Source: Bordetella parapertussis (GTDB lineage: Bacteria; Pseudomonadota; Gammaproteobacteria; Burkholderiales; SG8-41). Taken from it: a DNA stretch of 64,000 bases. The stretch covers positions 1 to 64,000 of the forward strand of contig CAMDRT010000014.1 of NCBI GenBank assembly GCA_945906815.1, in the 5' to 3' direction. The position numbers and the translations under genes are program-made. Below the pieces are notes generated by a model. It had not been told where the DNA came from and searched no databases. It saw only the letters and a program-made list of their open reading frames with translations. Of the stretch, positions 46,184-56,547 are shown piece by piece. The number at the start of each line of letters is the position of its first letter. Within the stretch, counting starts at the first letter, position 1.

Positions 46184-47389
46184 CTACACCAGCACGCGGG
46201 CGATGGCATCCGCCACGTAATCCACGTTTTTGGAGTTAAGCGCCGCCACGCAAATGCGTCCGCTATCCAGCGCATAGATCGAGTATTCCTCGCGCAAGCG
46301 GCGCACTTGTTCCTTGGTCAAACCGGAATACGAAAACATGCCGCGCTGTTCGATCACGTAACTGAAATCAAAGTCACTGCGCTGTGCGCGAATTTTATCG
46401 ACCAGTTCGCGGCGCATGGTTTTGATGCGCTCGCGCATGTGGCCGAGTTCCTGCTCCCACTGCAGCCGCAGATCCGGCGTGGTGAGCACCATCGCGACGG
46501 CTTGCCCGCCATGGGTCGACGGGCTGGAATAATTGGCGCGTATCACGCGCTTGATCTGACTCAACACCTTGGCTGCCTGGCCGGCATTTTCGGTGACCAC
46601 GCTGCACGCGCCCACGCGCTCGCCGTACAGCGACAGCGATTTTGAGAATGAGCTCGACACAAACACTGCCGGACAGGCCTGGGTAAACGCGCGTACGGCG
46701 GCCGCATCGGCCTCCTGTCCATCGGCAAAGCCTTGATAGGCAAGATCCAGAAACGGCATCAGGTTGCGCGCTTTGACCACGGCTATGACTTTTTCCCACT
46801 GCGCCATGGTGAGATCCACGCCCGTCGGGTTGTGGCAGCAGGCGTGCAGCACGACTACCGCGCCGGCAGGCAGTTGGTCAAGGCAGGCCAGCATGTCGTT
46901 AAAGCGCAGACCATGCGTGGCGGCGTCGTAGTACGGATAGGTGTTCACTTTAAAGCCGGAGAACTCCAGCAGCGCGCGATGGTTTTCCCAACTGGGATCG
47001 CTGATCCACGCTTCGGCGCCGGGATTCAGGCGCCTCAGATAATCCGCGCCGACCTTCAGCCCGCCGGTGCCGCCGAGTGTTTGCACGGTCACTATGCGTC
47101 CGCTTTTCACCGCTACGCTGTCCGCGCCGAATACCAGCGCTTGTACGGCTCGGTTGTAGAGCGGCAGGCCGTCGATTGGCAGATAGTTACGCGGCATCGC
47201 GGTGGCGGCGAGTTGCTGTTCGGCGCTGCGCACGGACTGCAGCACGGGCACTTTGCTGTCATCGTCGGTGTACACGCCCACCCCGAGATTCACCTTTTTC
47301 GGATTGGTATCAGCGACATAGAGTTCGGTGACACCCAAAATCGGGTCTTTGGGGGCCATTTCGACGTTAGCAAGCAGTGAAGCGTTCAT
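46184..47389 (-). CDS. tyrB: Aspartate/aromatic amino acid aminotransferase (class I)
   Basis: From the ATG at 47389 the enzyme has 401 residues, starting [20 protein letters not shown]; a longer in-frame form has no homologous sequence. Motifs: [40 protein letters not shown] and the PLP lysine in [17 protein letters not shown]. This is the AspC/TyrB type, acting on aspartate and aromatic amino acids with 2-oxoglutarate. AspC or TyrB cannot be told apart by eye. It is divergent from uvrB. Confidence 0.88.
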   Translation of the reverse strand: MNASLLANVEMAPKDPILGVTELYVADTNPKKVNLGVGVYTDDDSKVPVLQSVRSAEQQLAATAMPRNYLPIDGLPLYNRAVQALVFGADSVAVKSGRIVTVQTLGGTGGLKVGADYLRRLNPGAEAWISDPSWENHRALLEFSGFKVNTYPYYDAATHGLRFNDMLACLDQLPAGAVVVLHACCHNPTGVDLTMAQWEKVIAVVKARNLMPFLDLAYQGFADGQEADAAAVRAFTQACPAVFVSSSFSKSLSLYGERVGACSVVTENAGQAAKVLSQIKRVIRANYSSPSTHGGQAVAMVLTTPDLRLQWEQELGHMRERIKTMRRELVDKIRAQRSDFDFSYVIEQRGMFSYSGLTKEQVRRLREEYSIYALDSGRICVAALNSKNVDYVADAIARVLV

Positions 47390-47523
47390 GTCAGTATTTA
47401 TGTGTTGAGGGTGGATGTGTGCAGCGCAATATTTTACCTGCGGAAGCGCCTGCGAGGCTAGGCCAAGTTCGCATGTCGCTGGAAGATCGTGAGAAAATGC
47501 GCGGTTACCCGGCGAATATACCC

Positions 47524-49611
47524 ATGGCGCGCGCAAAAAACCCAGTTCAGGACTCCGCTGTCGTTCCCTTGCCCGGCCACCAGCCGGTCAGTGTGCTGAC
47601 GTTCCCCGATAGCCCGTACCGGCTGCATCAGACGTTCGAACCGGCAGGAGATCAACCCCAGGCCATCGCCAAGCTTACCGAGGGTCTGCGCGACGGCCTC
47701 GCCTATCAAACTTTGCTGGGTGTTACTGGATCCGGAAAAACCTACACCATGGCGCATGTGATTGCGCGTCTTGGCACAGCGGCAATCATCATGGCGCCCA
47801 ATAAAACGCTGGCGGCGCAGTTGTATTCCGAGATGCGCGAATTTTTTCCGGAAAACGCGATCGAGTATTTTGTGTCGTACTACGATTATTACCAGCCGGA
47901 AGCCTATGTGCCGTCGAAAGACCTGTTCATAGAAAAAGATTCCAGCATTAACGAGCACATCGAGCAAATGCGTTTGTCGGCGACCAAATCGCTGATGGAG
48001 CGGCGCGACACCATCATCGTGGCCACGGTGTCGGCGATCTATGGTATCGGCGACCCGGTGGATTATCACGGCATGATTCTGCACCTGCGCGAGAACGAAA
48101 AACTGGCGCAACGCGAGGCCATCAAGCGCCTCACCGAAATGCAATACCAGCGCAACGACGTGGAATTCAAGCGCGGCGTATTTCGCGTGCGTGGCGATGT
48201 GCTGGATATTTTCCCGGCGGAAAACGCCGAACACGCGGTGCGGCTGACGCTGTTCGACGATGAAGTGGAAAGCATCCACGTGTTCGATCCGCTGACCGGC
48301 CACATACTGCAAAGAGTAGGGCGCTTCACGGTGTACCCGTCAAGTCACTACGTCACGCCGCGTGCCACCACCTTGCGCGCGGTGGAAGCGATCAAGCAGG
48401 AACTGCGCGAGCGCATCGAGTTTTATCAGAAGGAACAAAAACTGGTCGAATGCCAGCGCATCGAGCAGCGCACGCGCTTTGATCTGGAAATGCTCAACGA
48501 AATGGGCTTTTGCAAAGGCATTGAGAATTATTCGCGGCACCTGTCGGGCCGCAAACCGGGAGAGCCGCCGCCGACACTGATCGACTATCTGCCGCAGGAT
48601 GCGATCATGTTTCTCGATGAAAGCCATGTCACCATTCCGCAAGTCGGCGGCATGTACAAGGGCGACCGCGTGCGCAAGGAAAATCTGGTGAATTACGGCT
48701 TTCGCCTGCCTTCGGCGCTGGATAATCGACCGCTCAGGTTCGATGAGTTTGAAAAACTCATGCGCCGCACAATTTTTGCCTCGGCCACGCCGTCGGTGTA
48801 TGAAAGCGCACATCAGGCTCAGGTGGTGGAGCAGGTGGTGCGTCCCACCGGGCTCATCGACCCGCGCATAGACGTGCGCCCGGCTGTCACGCAGGTGGAC
48901 GATTTGATGTCGGAAATTTATCTGCGCGTGAATATCGGCGAGCGCGTGCTGGTGACCACGCTCACCAAACGCATGGCGGAGGACCTCACCGAGTATTTTT
49001 CCGAACATCGCATCAAGGTGCGCTACCTGCACTCGGATATCGACACCGTCGAACGCGTGGAAATCATCCGCGATCTGCGGCTGGGCGAGTTTGATGTGCT
49101 GGTGGGGATCAATCTGCTGCGCGAGGGCCTGGATATTCCGGAAGTGTCGCTGGTGGCGATACTCGATGCCGACAAGGAAGGCTTTCTACGCTCGGAGCGT
49201 TCGTTGATTCAGACCATAGGCCGTGCGGCGCGGCACATCAATGGCATGGCGATACTGTATGCCGATCGCGTCACCGATTCCATGAAACGCGCCATTGGTG
49301 AAACCGACCGCAGGCGCAGCAAGCAGGTCTTATTTAACCAGGCCAACGGCATCACGCCCACCGGCGTGCAAAAGCGCATCAAGGACATCATCGATGGCGT
49401 TTACCAGCACGATGAAGCAAGGCTGGAGTTAAAGGCCGCGCAGAATCAGATGCGATACGAGGCGATGGGGCCCAAGGATATGACGCGCGAAATCAAACAA
49501 GTCGAAAAAGCCATGTTCGACGCTGCCAAAAATCTGGAATTTGAAAGAGCGGCGACGCTGCGTGACGAATTGCGGGTATTGCGGGAGCGCTTGTTTATAC
49601 GCGCGGCATAG
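47524..49611 (+). CDS. uvrB: Excinuclease ABC subunit B
   Basis: UvrB is the helicase-like damage-verifying subunit of nucleotide excision repair. The ATG at 47524 gives 695 residues ([20 protein letters not shown]...); ATGs at 47473 and 47497 are alternatives. Motifs: Walker A GVTGSGKT (66-73), the beta-hairpin [33 protein letters not shown], helicase motif [17 protein letters not shown] and QTIGRAARH, and a C-terminal UVR domain. Length is normal. No obvious LexA box was seen upstream. Confidence 0.95.
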   Translation: MARAKNPVQDSAVVPLPGHQPVSVLTFPDSPYRLHQTFEPAGDQPQAIAKLTEGLRDGLAYQTLLGVTGSGKTYTMAHVIARLGTAAIIMAPNKTLAAQLYSEMREFFPENAIEYFVSYYDYYQPEAYVPSKDLFIEKDSSINEHIEQMRLSATKSLMERRDTIIVATVSAIYGIGDPVDYHGMILHLRENEKLAQREAIKRLTEMQYQRNDVEFKRGVFRVRGDVLDIFPAENAEHAVRLTLFDDEVESIHVFDPLTGHILQRVGRFTVYPSSHYVTPRATTLRAVEAIKQELRERIEFYQKEQKLVECQRIEQRTRFDLEMLNEMGFCKGIENYSRHLSGRKPGEPPPTLIDYLPQDAIMFLDESHVTIPQVGGMYKGDRVRKENLVNYGFRLPSALDNRPLRFDEFEKLMRRTIFASATPSVYESAHQAQVVEQVVRPTGLIDPRIDVRPAVTQVDDLMSEIYLRVNIGERVLVTTLTKRMAEDLTEYFSEHRIKVRYLHSDIDTVERVEIIRDLRLGEFDVLVGINLLREGLDIPEVSLVAILDADKEGFLRSERSLIQTIGRAARHINGMAILYADRVTDSMKRAIGETDRRRSKQVLFNQANGITPTGVQKRIKDIIDGVYQHDEARLELKAAQNQMRYEAMGPKDMTREIKQVEKAMFDAAKNLEFERAATLRDELRVLRERLFIRAA

Positions 49612-49633
49612 GGCGTAGGTCGCGACAACGCCC
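49611..49633. terminator. Hairpin between convergent uvrB and rne
   Basis: GGGCGT (49611-49616) and ACGCCC (49628-49633) pair around a loop that contains the self-complementary GTCGCGAC. It starts at the last base of the uvrB stop. No T-tract follows. Confidence 0.35.
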
Positions 49634-49723
49634 GGCTGCGGTTTTCCACAACGCACGGGTCAATGCATCCGATTCTGTCCGCGCAGCGTTTGCGGCTGCA
49701 ACGGACAGGGGAATATTTCCTGG

Positions 49724-52624
49724 CTAGCCCTGACTCGGTGGCTGTTGGGTTTCTACCTGCTTCAGCGGTTCCTCAGCGATGGTTAGCGGCGCCGGTCGCG
49801 TGCGTCGCACACGGGGTGCGGGCGTTGCATCGGGTGCCAACGCGTTTTGCTCCTTGCCTTGCACTGTCTCGATTTGCGTCAGGCCGCTAGCCCAGTCGAA
49901 TTGGAGCGGCGCAGGCGACACGGGCACCGCTTTAGCAGCCGCTGTCACGACCGGCGGCACGCTGGCGGGCGCAGGCTCTGCTGCGACGAGGGGCACTGCC
50001 TCCACCGGCGGTGCCTGCACGGCTACGACAAGCGGCGCCGTGATCACCGGCGCTACCACAGGCACCGGTGCTGCGACGGACTCTACTGTGTTTTCCAGCG
50101 CTGCACTCAACACCGGTGCTGCCGGCGCTGGCGCTTCGGCCATGGGCGGCACTGGAACGGATGGCGGCACAGGAAATTCGACATGCGCAAGCGCTGCAGG
50201 TGTTTCGGCGACAGCGTCCGCAGGGTCAGCGTAGCCGGTGCGCGGACGTGGCACAAACGGCGTGCGCGGATAGCGGTAACGGCGCTCGCCGCGTGGTTCA
50301 TGCTCGGAGGCCGTGTCGCCCGCGTCATTAGCGGTTGCGCCTGCTGCTACGGTTGCGCCAGGTGCACTGCTGTCCGGCGTTTGTGCTTCACCGCGCCCGC
50401 GGCCGCGACCGCGCCCACGGGGACGGCCGCGGCCGCGATTTTCATGGGGGCTGCCGGTGCCGGTATGACCAGCAGCGCTGGCCGTGTTGGCGATATCTGC
50501 TTGATCCTGCGGTGGCGCCAGTGCTGTTGTGGCGTCGATCGGCGCTGCAGTTGTTTCCTCACCTTCGCGCTTGGGCACATTACGCTGCTGCTGGCCACGG
50601 TGACGGCTATCGTCACGCTCGTTCTTGGGCGGACGTTCGCTGCGCTCACCTTCAGCGCCACGAGCGCCACGCTCCGACCGATGACGATTGCGTCCGCTGT
50701 CGCGGTTGCCGTCGCGATCCCGGCGCGGCCCCCCTGAACGGGGACGGTCGCGATGGCCTTCTTCGCGTTTTTCGCGGCTGCCGGGAGCTGCTGCGCTTGC
50801 GGTGGCTGCTACTGCCGTAGTCTCTGCAACGGTCTCCAGCGGCTTGTGTCGGAACCAGCCAAAAATCTTGCCGATGATCGACGGTTGGTCCGATGCGAGG
50901 TGCGCGACCGGGGCGGGTGTGGCGGTGGGCGCTGAGGTCTGCTGCTCCGTTGCGGCAGGCGCGGGCGGACGCTCGGGTGGCAGGATGCCCTTGACCGCGG
51001 CTTCCTGACGCGGCGCGGCAGCTTCGGCGGCTGCAGCAGGCTTTTCGACGGCTTCCGGCGCTTTGACCATCGCGTAGCTGGGCGGCAGCTGCTCGCTTTG
51101 ATTCAGATCGTCGTGGCGCAGTCGGCTGATCGAGTAATTGGGCGTTTCCAGATTGACGTTCGGTATCACCGTAACGGTGACGCGATGACGCGTTTCAAAC
51201 TGCTGAATATCGAGGCGCTTTTCGTTGAGCAGGAACGTCGCCACGTCGACCGGCACTTGTGCATGCACGGCGGCGGTGTTTTCCTTCATCGATTCTTCCT
51301 GCAGGATGCGCAAGATGTGTAGCGCGGTGGATTCGGTGCCGCGAATGTGGCCGGTGCCGTGGCAGCGAGGGCAGGGCTGATGGCTGGATTCGCCGAGAGA
51401 TGGACGCAGCCGCTGGCGCGACAACTCCATCAGCCCGAAACGTGAAATCTTGCCCAGTTGTACGCGTGCGCGGTCATAGCGCAGCGAATCGCGCAGCCGG
51501 TTTTCGACTTCGCGCTGATTGCGTTGATTTTCCATATCGATGAAATCGATCACCACCAGACCGCCCAGATCGCGCAAACGCAGCTGGCGTGCTACTTCTT
51601 CGGCAGCCTCAAGATTGGTGCGGAACGCGGTTTCCTCGATGTCGTGGCCGCGCGTGGCGCGCGCGGAGTTCACGTCCACCGACACCAGCGCTTCGGTGTG
51701 ATCGATGACGATGGCACCGCCGGAAGGCAGATTCACCGAGCGCGAATGTGCGGTCTCGATCTGATGCTCAATCTGGAAGCGCGAAAACAGCGGCACATCG
51801 TCACGATAGTGCTTGACCAGACTCACCTTGGTCGGCATCACCACCGACATGAAGTGCTGTGCCTGCTCGTGTATGTCTGCAGTGTCGATGAGGATTTCGC
51901 CGATTTCATCGTGAAAATAATCGCGAATGGCGCGCACCACCAGATTGCTTTCGAGGTAAATCAGGAACGGCGCTGGGTTCAGCCGCTTGGGCTTGCCGCT
52001 GCTGCCTTCTTTGACCTCTTCGTGCTGCGGCTTGGAAGCGCTGTCGATGGCCTCCCACAGCTTCATCAGGTAGTTCAAATCCCACTTGAGTTCTTCGGCT
52101 TCGCGGCCGATGGCGGCGGTGCGCGCAATGACGCTCATGCCATTGGGGATTTCGAGATCGTCGATCACATCGCGCAATTCGTTGCGGTCCTCGCCCTCGA
52201 TGCGGCGCGACACGCCGCCGCCACGCGGGTTGTTGGGCATCAGCACCAGATAGCGGCCCGCCAGACTGATAAACGTGGTGAGCGCGGCGCCTTTGTTGCC
52301 GCGCTCGTCTTTATCCACCTGAACAATGATTTCCTGGCCTTCGCGCAGGGCTTCTTTGATGGTCGCTTTGGCGGCATCTACACCGGGCTTGAAGTAAGCG
52401 CGGGCAACTTCCTTAAACGGCAAAAAGCCGTGGCGTTCAGAACCGTAATCGATAAAAGCGGCTTCGAGGCTGGGCTCGACGCGGGTGATAATGCCTTTAT
52501 AGATATTGCTCTTTTTTTGCTCTTTGGACGAGGATTCGATGTCGAGATCGACCAACTTTTGACCATCGACTATCGCAACGCGCAGCTCCTCGGCTTGCGT
52601 TGCGTTAAACAACATTCTTTTCAT
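49724..52624 (-). CDS. rne: Ribonuclease E
   Basis: The 966-residue protein starts [20 protein letters not shown], has an S1 domain (about 38-120), the RNase H/5-sensor regions and the DNase I-like catalytic part with [20 protein letters not shown] and [11 protein letters not shown] (about 300-350), and the zinc-link [12 protein letters not shown] near residue 400. Residues after about 510 are low-complexity, rich in Pro, Ala, Arg and Glu, with an arginine-glycine stretch ([14 protein letters not shown]) for RNA binding, the degradosome scaffold. GGGAGAA precedes the ATG. It is divergent from rluC, as in E. coli. Confidence 0.93.
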   Translation of the reverse strand: MKRMLFNATQAEELRVAIVDGQKLVDLDIESSSKEQKKSNIYKGIITRVEPSLEAAFIDYGSERHGFLPFKEVARAYFKPGVDAAKATIKEALREGQEIIVQVDKDERGNKGAALTTFISLAGRYLVLMPNNPRGGGVSRRIEGEDRNELRDVIDDLEIPNGMSVIARTAAIGREAEELKWDLNYLMKLWEAIDSASKPQHEEVKEGSSGKPKRLNPAPFLIYLESNLVVRAIRDYFHDEIGEILIDTADIHEQAQHFMSVVMPTKVSLVKHYRDDVPLFSRFQIEHQIETAHSRSVNLPSGGAIVIDHTEALVSVDVNSARATRGHDIEETAFRTNLEAAEEVARQLRLRDLGGLVVIDFIDMENQRNQREVENRLRDSLRYDRARVQLGKISRFGLMELSRQRLRPSLGESSHQPCPRCHGTGHIRGTESTALHILRILQEESMKENTAAVHAQVPVDVATFLLNEKRLDIQQFETRHRVTVTVIPNVNLETPNYSISRLRHDDLNQSEQLPPSYAMVKAPEAVEKPAAAAEAAAPRQEAAVKGILPPERPPAPAATEQQTSAPTATPAPVAHLASDQPSIIGKIFGWFRHKPLETVAETTAVAATASAAAPGSREKREEGHRDRPRSGGPRRDRDGNRDSGRNRHRSERGARGAEGERSERPPKNERDDSRHRGQQQRNVPKREGEETTAAPIDATTALAPPQDQADIANTASAAGHTGTGSPHENRGRGRPRGRGRGRGRGEAQTPDSSAPGATVAAGATANDAGDTASEHEPRGERRYRYPRTPFVPRPRTGYADPADAVAETPAALAHVEFPVPPSVPVPPMAEAPAPAAPVLSAALENTVESVAAPVPVVAPVITAPLVVAVQAPPVEAVPLVAAEPAPASVPPVVTAAAKAVPVSPAPLQFDWASGLTQIETVQGKEQNALAPDATPAPRVRRTRPAPLTIAEEPLKQVETQQPPSQG

Positions 52625-53120
52625 CTTGTTCTCCCGCGCTCAATGTGCCACGGGATGGGCAAAGCCGTCGCCGCTGCGTTCTCACGCAGGCGGCAATACT
52701 TAATTTCAGTCTGTAGCGGTATAAAACATACTGGCTGATTCGAAGTTTTTGGTTTTGCCGGTTGCGGACCCGCCTCTGTAAAGTCAGGCGTATCCGTAAT
52801 ATTCAAACGGTGTCTTGAGCGCGTATTTCGACTACTATCGCTACTTCGCGGTGAGCGACATTAACCGCTGTTCCCGGGCCTGCGGTTGCGTATTTGACGC
52901 GGCTTGGCAGGGACGGCTCTGGTTCTGATTCTGACGTACTGGTGCGATCCTTGTTCATCCGTGGGCTACAGGCCGTAAAACCGCTTCGCATCGTGGAAGC
53001 TGGACCCTGCAACCCTGCGGCTTACGTCCTGAACACGCGAAAAAAATCGCGCGATTTCCGTGAAGTCCGCATCAGATACTGGGGGAACCAGGATGGTGCA
53101 CTGAGAAATAGTATAATCAA
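52625..53120. other. Long divergent rne/rluC intergenic region
   Basis: These 496 bp hold no convincing gene. The rne side carries a leader hairpin (52671-52693). A long untranslated leader is typical of rne, whose mRNA is cut by its own product. I could not find a clear -35/-10 pair for rne. Near rluC, TATAAT at 53112-53117 lies only 3 bp before the ATG and is too close to serve as its -10 box. Confidence 0.5.
52671..52693 (-). promoter_or_regulatory. Hairpin in the rne 5-prime leader
   Basis: On the minus strand CCGC-C-TGCGT, GAGA loop, ACGCA-GCGG: nine base pairs with a single bulged C and a GNRA tetraloop, about 47 nt before the rne ATG. In E. coli, leader hairpins let RNase E sense and cut its own mRNA; a similar role is plausible here. 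Confidence 0.5.
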
Positions 53121-54092
53121 ATGAAGCAGTTAAGTAAAGAAAAGGTAATTTGGTGCGAAGTAGGCGCCGAAGAATCCGGCCAGCGCATAGACAACTACTT
53201 GATAAGATGGCTTAAAGGGGTGCCCAAGAGCCATGTCTACCGCATCCTGCGCAGCGGTGAAGTACGCGTCAATAGCGGGCGCATCGGCCCGGATTACCGC
53301 TTACAGGACGGGGATAAAGTGCGTATTCCACCCGTCCGCACGGCGCCACCCGCGCTGCAGGCGGCACCCAAGCCGGGCGCGCGCATCACATTCGACATTG
53401 TGTACGAGGACGCCGCACTGCTGGTGATTAACAAAGCCTCCGGTGTGGCAGTGCATGGGGGTAGTGGTGTGAGTCTGGGCGCAATTGAACAACTGCGCGC
53501 GGCGCGGCCCGAGGCTAAATTCCTGGAACTGGTGCACCGCTTGGATCGCGATACCTCGGGCGTGCTGATGCTGGCGAAAAAGCGCTCTGCGCTGGTGAAC
53601 CTGCACGCGCAGTTGCGCGAGGGTCGCGTGCAAAAAATTTATCTGGCGCTGGTGTCCGGTCACTGGCACGACGCCAAACGCGCAGTGAAACTGCCGCTGC
53701 AAAAACATCTTTTGGCCAACGGCGAGCGGCGGGTTGCGGTGAACGACGAGGGGCAGGCGGCGCATACTATATTTCGATTGCGCGAATCGTGGCCGCACGC
53801 CAATCCGCCCTTCAGTTTGCTTGAAGCGGAGCTTAAAACCGGGCGCACGCACCAGATTAGAGTACATCTGGCGCATCTCGGATTTCCAATTGCCGGCGAC
53901 GATAAATACGGCGACTTTCCTCTAAATAAAATACTTAAAAAACAGACACTTAAGCGCATGTTTTTGCACGCCTGCCAAACCACCATCCTGCATCCGGACA
54001 GTGCGACGCCGCTGCGGTTTGAAGCGCCGCTGCCGCAGGAGTTGCGGGCATTTCTCGAACATCTAAAATCAGGCCATGCCCAGACAATTTGA
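53121..54092 (+). CDS. rluC: 23S rRNA pseudouridine synthase RluC
   Basis: The 323-residue protein has an N-terminal S4 domain (about 15-75, VPKSHVYRILRSGEVRVN) and a pseudouridine synthase domain with the catalytic Asp in VHRLDRDTSGVLMLAKK and the later TGRTHQIRVHLAHLGFPIAGDDKYG. It modifies helix regions of 23S rRNA (positions 955, 2504, 2580 in E. coli). The place opposite rne supports RluC over RluA/RluD. It overlaps gph by 17 bp. Confidence 0.9.
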   Translation: MKQLSKEKVIWCEVGAEESGQRIDNYLIRWLKGVPKSHVYRILRSGEVRVNSGRIGPDYRLQDGDKVRIPPVRTAPPALQAAPKPGARITFDIVYEDAALLVINKASGVAVHGGSGVSLGAIEQLRAARPEAKFLELVHRLDRDTSGVLMLAKKRSALVNLHAQLREGRVQKIYLALVSGHWHDAKRAVKLPLQKHLLANGERRVAVNDEGQAAHTIFRLRESWPHANPPFSLLEAELKTGRTHQIRVHLAHLGFPIAGDDKYGDFPLNKILKKQTLKRMFLHACQTTILHPDSATPLRFEAPLPQELRAFLEHLKSGHAQTI

Positions 54093-54732
54093 TCTATTGG
54101 TATTCGATTGGGACGGCACATTGATGGATTCGGCAGCGGCGATTACCGCATCGCTGCGTCAAGCTTGCGCTGATCTGGAGTTGCCGGTGCCGAGCGAGGA
54201 AAACGCGCGCTATGTGATTGGTCTTGGCCTTTCCGACGCACTGAAATATCTGCTGCCGGATTTCCCAACCGCAGGCTATCCCGCGCTGCTGGAGCGTTAC
54301 CGGCTTCATTTCACCCGACAGGATAACGACACTACCTTGTTCAGCGGGGCGACGGAGATGTTGCGTGCATTGCATGCTTGCGGGTTCATGCTGGCGGTGG
54401 CCACCGGCAAAAGCCGCCGCGGGCTGGATCGCGCATTGCAGAGTACTGGCCTGAATCATCTGTTTCACGCTACGCGCTGTGGCGACGAAGGCTTTAGCAA
54501 ACCGCATCCGGGCATGTTGTTGTGGCTGCTGGAAGAACTTGATATACCGTGCGAGCGCGCACTGATGATAGGCGACACCTCGCACGATATGGAAATGGCC
54601 GTCGCAGCACAGGTGGCGCGCGTGGGTGTGGCGTATGGTGCGCATCCGCGCGCCAATTTACTGGCGCATGATCCGCTGGCGTGTCTCGATTCATTTGGCG
54701 AACTGGCAACATGGCTGACGGACCACGCGTAA
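54076..54732 (+). CDS. gph: HAD-family hydrolase, phosphoglycolate phosphatase-like
   Basis: The 218-residue protein has all HAD motifs: VFDWDGTLMDSAAA (motif I), ATGKSRRGLDRAL (II), Lys in DEGFSKPHPGML (III) and MIGDTSHDMEMA (IV). A helical cap lies at about 15-85. This fits phosphoglycolate phosphatase-like enzymes that hydrolyse small phosphate esters; exact substrate is uncertain. It overlaps both rluC and the Rieske gene, so translation is coupled. Confidence 0.82.
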   Translation: MPRQFDLLVFDWDGTLMDSAAAITASLRQACADLELPVPSEENARYVIGLGLSDALKYLLPDFPTAGYPALLERYRLHFTRQDNDTTLFSGATEMLRALHACGFMLAVATGKSRRGLDRALQSTGLNHLFHATRCGDEGFSKPHPGMLLWLLEELDIPCERALMIGDTSHDMEMAVAAQVARVGVAYGAHPRANLLAHDPLACLDSFGELATWLTDHA

Positions 54733-55061
54733 TTTGCGCCAGCGGCGCGCTTACCGACGGTAGCGTAGGCGTGCGCTTCACGGTGAGCACTGCGCAGGGT
54801 GAACAGCCGGCTTTTGCGGTGCGCTACGGCGGCACGGTCTACGCGTACCTCAATCGCTGTGCGCATGTGCCGATGGAAATGGACTGGGCCAGCGGCGCGT
54901 TTTTCGACTATTCCAAGCTATACTTGATTTGCGCCACGCACGGCGCGATGTATTTGCCGCACACGGGCGTCTGCGTGACAGGACCGTGTCCGGGCAAGCG
55001 TCTCGAGCCCGTCGCCATCGTAGAGCGCGATGGCCAGGTTTTACTGATGAAGGAAATTTAA
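54711..55061 (+). CDS. Rieske [2Fe-2S] protein
   Basis: The ATG at 54711 (MADGPRVICASGALTDGSVG) gives 116 residues. The Rieske ligands are C-x-H in NRCAHVPMEMDW and C-x2-H in ICATHGAMYLPHTG. There is no membrane segment, so this is a soluble small ferredoxin-like protein. It overlaps the gph end by 22 bp and ends 1 bp before sppA. The same gene sits between gph and sppA in many betaproteobacteria; its partner is unknown. Confidence 0.87.
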   Translation: MADGPRVICASGALTDGSVGVRFTVSTAQGEQPAFAVRYGGTVYAYLNRCAHVPMEMDWASGAFFDYSKLYLICATHGAMYLPHTGVCVTGPCPGKRLEPVAIVERDGQVLLMKEI

Positions 55062-55062
55062 A

Positions 55063-56013
55063 ATGGCCGAAAATAATCCCGGCTGGGAACGTGAGGTACT
55101 GGAAAAATTAGCGCTGGCAGCAGTGACTGAGCAGCGCCGCGCGCGGCGCTGGGGCATACTTTTCAAGTTTCTGATATTTGTCTACCTCTTCATCGTGCTG
55201 TTTATCGCTATGGGCTGGTTTGGCAAAAAGGACGGCGCGCATGGCAAGCACACCGCGCTGGTCGAAATCAACGGCGTCATCGCATCGGGCGCGCCGGCGA
55301 GTGCCGATGCAGTGATGCTGGGGCTCGCTGAGGCGTTCAAGGATAAACGCACGCAAGGCGTTATTCTGCGCATCAACAGTCCCGGCGGCAGCCCGGTGCA
55401 ATCGGGCTACATCAGCGATGAAATTAAACGGCTGCGCGTCAAATATCCCGACATACCGCTGTATGCGGTGGTTGAAGATGTGTGCGCGTCGGGCGGATAT
55501 TACGTGGCGGTGGCGGCGGACAAAATTTACGTCAACAAGGCCAGTCTGATCGGCTCCATTGGTGTGCTGATGAATGGCTTTGGTTTTACCGGCACCATGG
55601 AAAAACTCGGCGTCGAGCGGCGGCTGCTGGCGGCAGGCGAAAACAAGGGTTTTCTGGATCCTTTCTCCCCGTTAAACGATCAGCAAAAAACACATGCGAA
55701 ACAAATGCTTACGGAGATACATGAGCAGTTTGTCGAGGTCGTGCGCAAGGGGCGCGGCAAGCGCCTGAAAGAAACGCCGGATATGTTTTCAGGCCTGGTA
55801 TGGGTGGGGCAAAAGAGCATCGAACTCGGTCTTGCCGATGCGCTGGGCAGCACCGAACAAGTCGCGCGCGATGTGATCAAGGCGGAAGACATTGTGGATT
55901 TCACGCCGCGCGAAAACGTCGCCGAGCGTTTTGCCAAACGGTTTGGTGCGGCAGCAGCGGAGTCGCTGGTGAAGCTGGGCGGCGCTGGCGCGTTAAATTT
56001 CCAGTTTCGTTGA
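55063..56013 (+). CDS. sppA: Signal peptide peptidase SppA-type (S49)
   Basis: The 316-residue protein has one N-terminal membrane helix (about 30-50, FKFLIFVYLFIVLFIAMGWF) and an S49 peptidase domain: INSPGGSPVQSGYI, the catalytic Ser in VCASGGYYVAVAADKIY, IGSIGVLMNGF, and a lysine in AGENKGFLDPFSP as general base. It cuts leftover signal peptides in the inner membrane. The length is that of the short bacterial form. Confidence 0.9.
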   Translation: MAENNPGWEREVLEKLALAAVTEQRRARRWGILFKFLIFVYLFIVLFIAMGWFGKKDGAHGKHTALVEINGVIASGAPASADAVMLGLAEAFKDKRTQGVILRINSPGGSPVQSGYISDEIKRLRVKYPDIPLYAVVEDVCASGGYYVAVAADKIYVNKASLIGSIGVLMNGFGFTGTMEKLGVERRLLAAGENKGFLDPFSPLNDQQKTHAKQMLTEIHEQFVEVVRKGRGKRLKETPDMFSGLVWVGQKSIELGLADALGSTEQVARDVIKAEDIVDFTPRENVAERFAKRFGAAAAESLVKLGGAGALNFQFR

Positions 56014-56114
56014 TGTGGTGCCGATGCCCGCCGACCTTGGCTGCATGATACTGGCGGCATTCGATAGCGTGCGCGCTCAGGCGGCAGCGCAGCATTCCGC
56101 TGCAAAATAAAGCG

Positions 56115-56147
56115 GCCTCGCCCGGACGTGGGGCGTCCTGGCGAGGC
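56115..56147 (-). terminator. Strong hairpin terminator after the small minus-strand gene
   Basis: GCCTCGCC (56115-56122) pairs with GGCGAGGC (56140-56147) and inside GGACG pairs with CGTCC, with single mismatches between. On the minus strand GCTTTATTTT follows within 2 nt, so it works as an intrinsic terminator for the gene ending at 56157. It could also stop sppA transcripts. Confidence 0.65.
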
Positions 56148-56156
56148 TCGGTGCTG

Positions 56157-56378
56157 TTACTGGTGCTTGAGCGTGGTGTTCACCGGCCTGGCGGAAGTTG
56201 CTGTCGGGCCGACGCCGAGTTGCTCGGTCTTGCTGAAAACCCAGCAAACGGCGCCAACGATCCTGTCCGCGAGTTGCAGTGCCCACATCGCTTGCGAGCG
56301 CACGCTGGGGGACAACTCAAGTGCATCAATTTTTCTAAACAATTCTGAACTATCCGCTACTATCAAAGTCTTTTGCAT
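56157..56378 (-). CDS. Small protein of unknown function, divergent from LysR gene
   Basis: From the ATG at 56378, preceded by AGGAG at 7 bp, the protein has 73 residues: MQKTLIVADSSELFRKIDAL, ELSPSVRSQAMWALQLADRI, then VGAVCWVFSKTE and a tail GVGPTATSARPVNT. I do not recognise the family. The good ribosome site, the terminator 10 bp after the stop and the divergent regulator argue that it is a real gene. The middle part could be an amphipathic helix; no signal peptide. It may be a target of the LysR regulator. Confidence 0.6.
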   Translation of the reverse strand: MQKTLIVADSSELFRKIDALELSPSVRSQAMWALQLADRIVGAVCWVFSKTEQLGVGPTATSARPVNTTLKHQ

Positions 56379-56424
56379 GCTAAGTCTCCTAGTTATTATG
56401 TAAATCGTCATCACAGTTAGAAAT

Positions 56425-56440
56425 TATTAGGTCCGTAATA
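56425..56440. promoter_or_regulatory. Candidate LysR-type binding site
   Basis: TATTA-GGTCCG-TAATA has 5-bp inverted arms and contains a T-N11-A pattern, in the 169-bp AT-rich gap between the small gene and the LysR gene. TATAAT at 56479-56484 is a possible -10 box for the regulator. Only symmetry and position support this. Confidence 0.35.
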
Positions 56441-56547
56441 TCAATTACTTACTGCATACCTGTAGACTGGATTATGATTATAATGCTGCACCGCATCAAC
56501 CTACATCTATTGAAATTTTAGATTAGATAAACTAAATAGAAGAAATC

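Noticed and set aside
51458..52738. Long open frame opposite rne (426 codons)
   Set aside because: It is the antisense shadow of the rne catalytic region, composed of His/Arg-rich sequence with no family features.
53112..53117. Perfect TATAAT just before the rluC start codon
   Set aside because: It ends 3 bp before the ATG, so transcription would start inside the start codon region, and no -35 box is at the right distance.
52894..53124. Open frame of 76 codons in the rne/rluC gap
   Set aside because: No ribosome site, no recognisable domain, and it runs into the rluC start in another frame.
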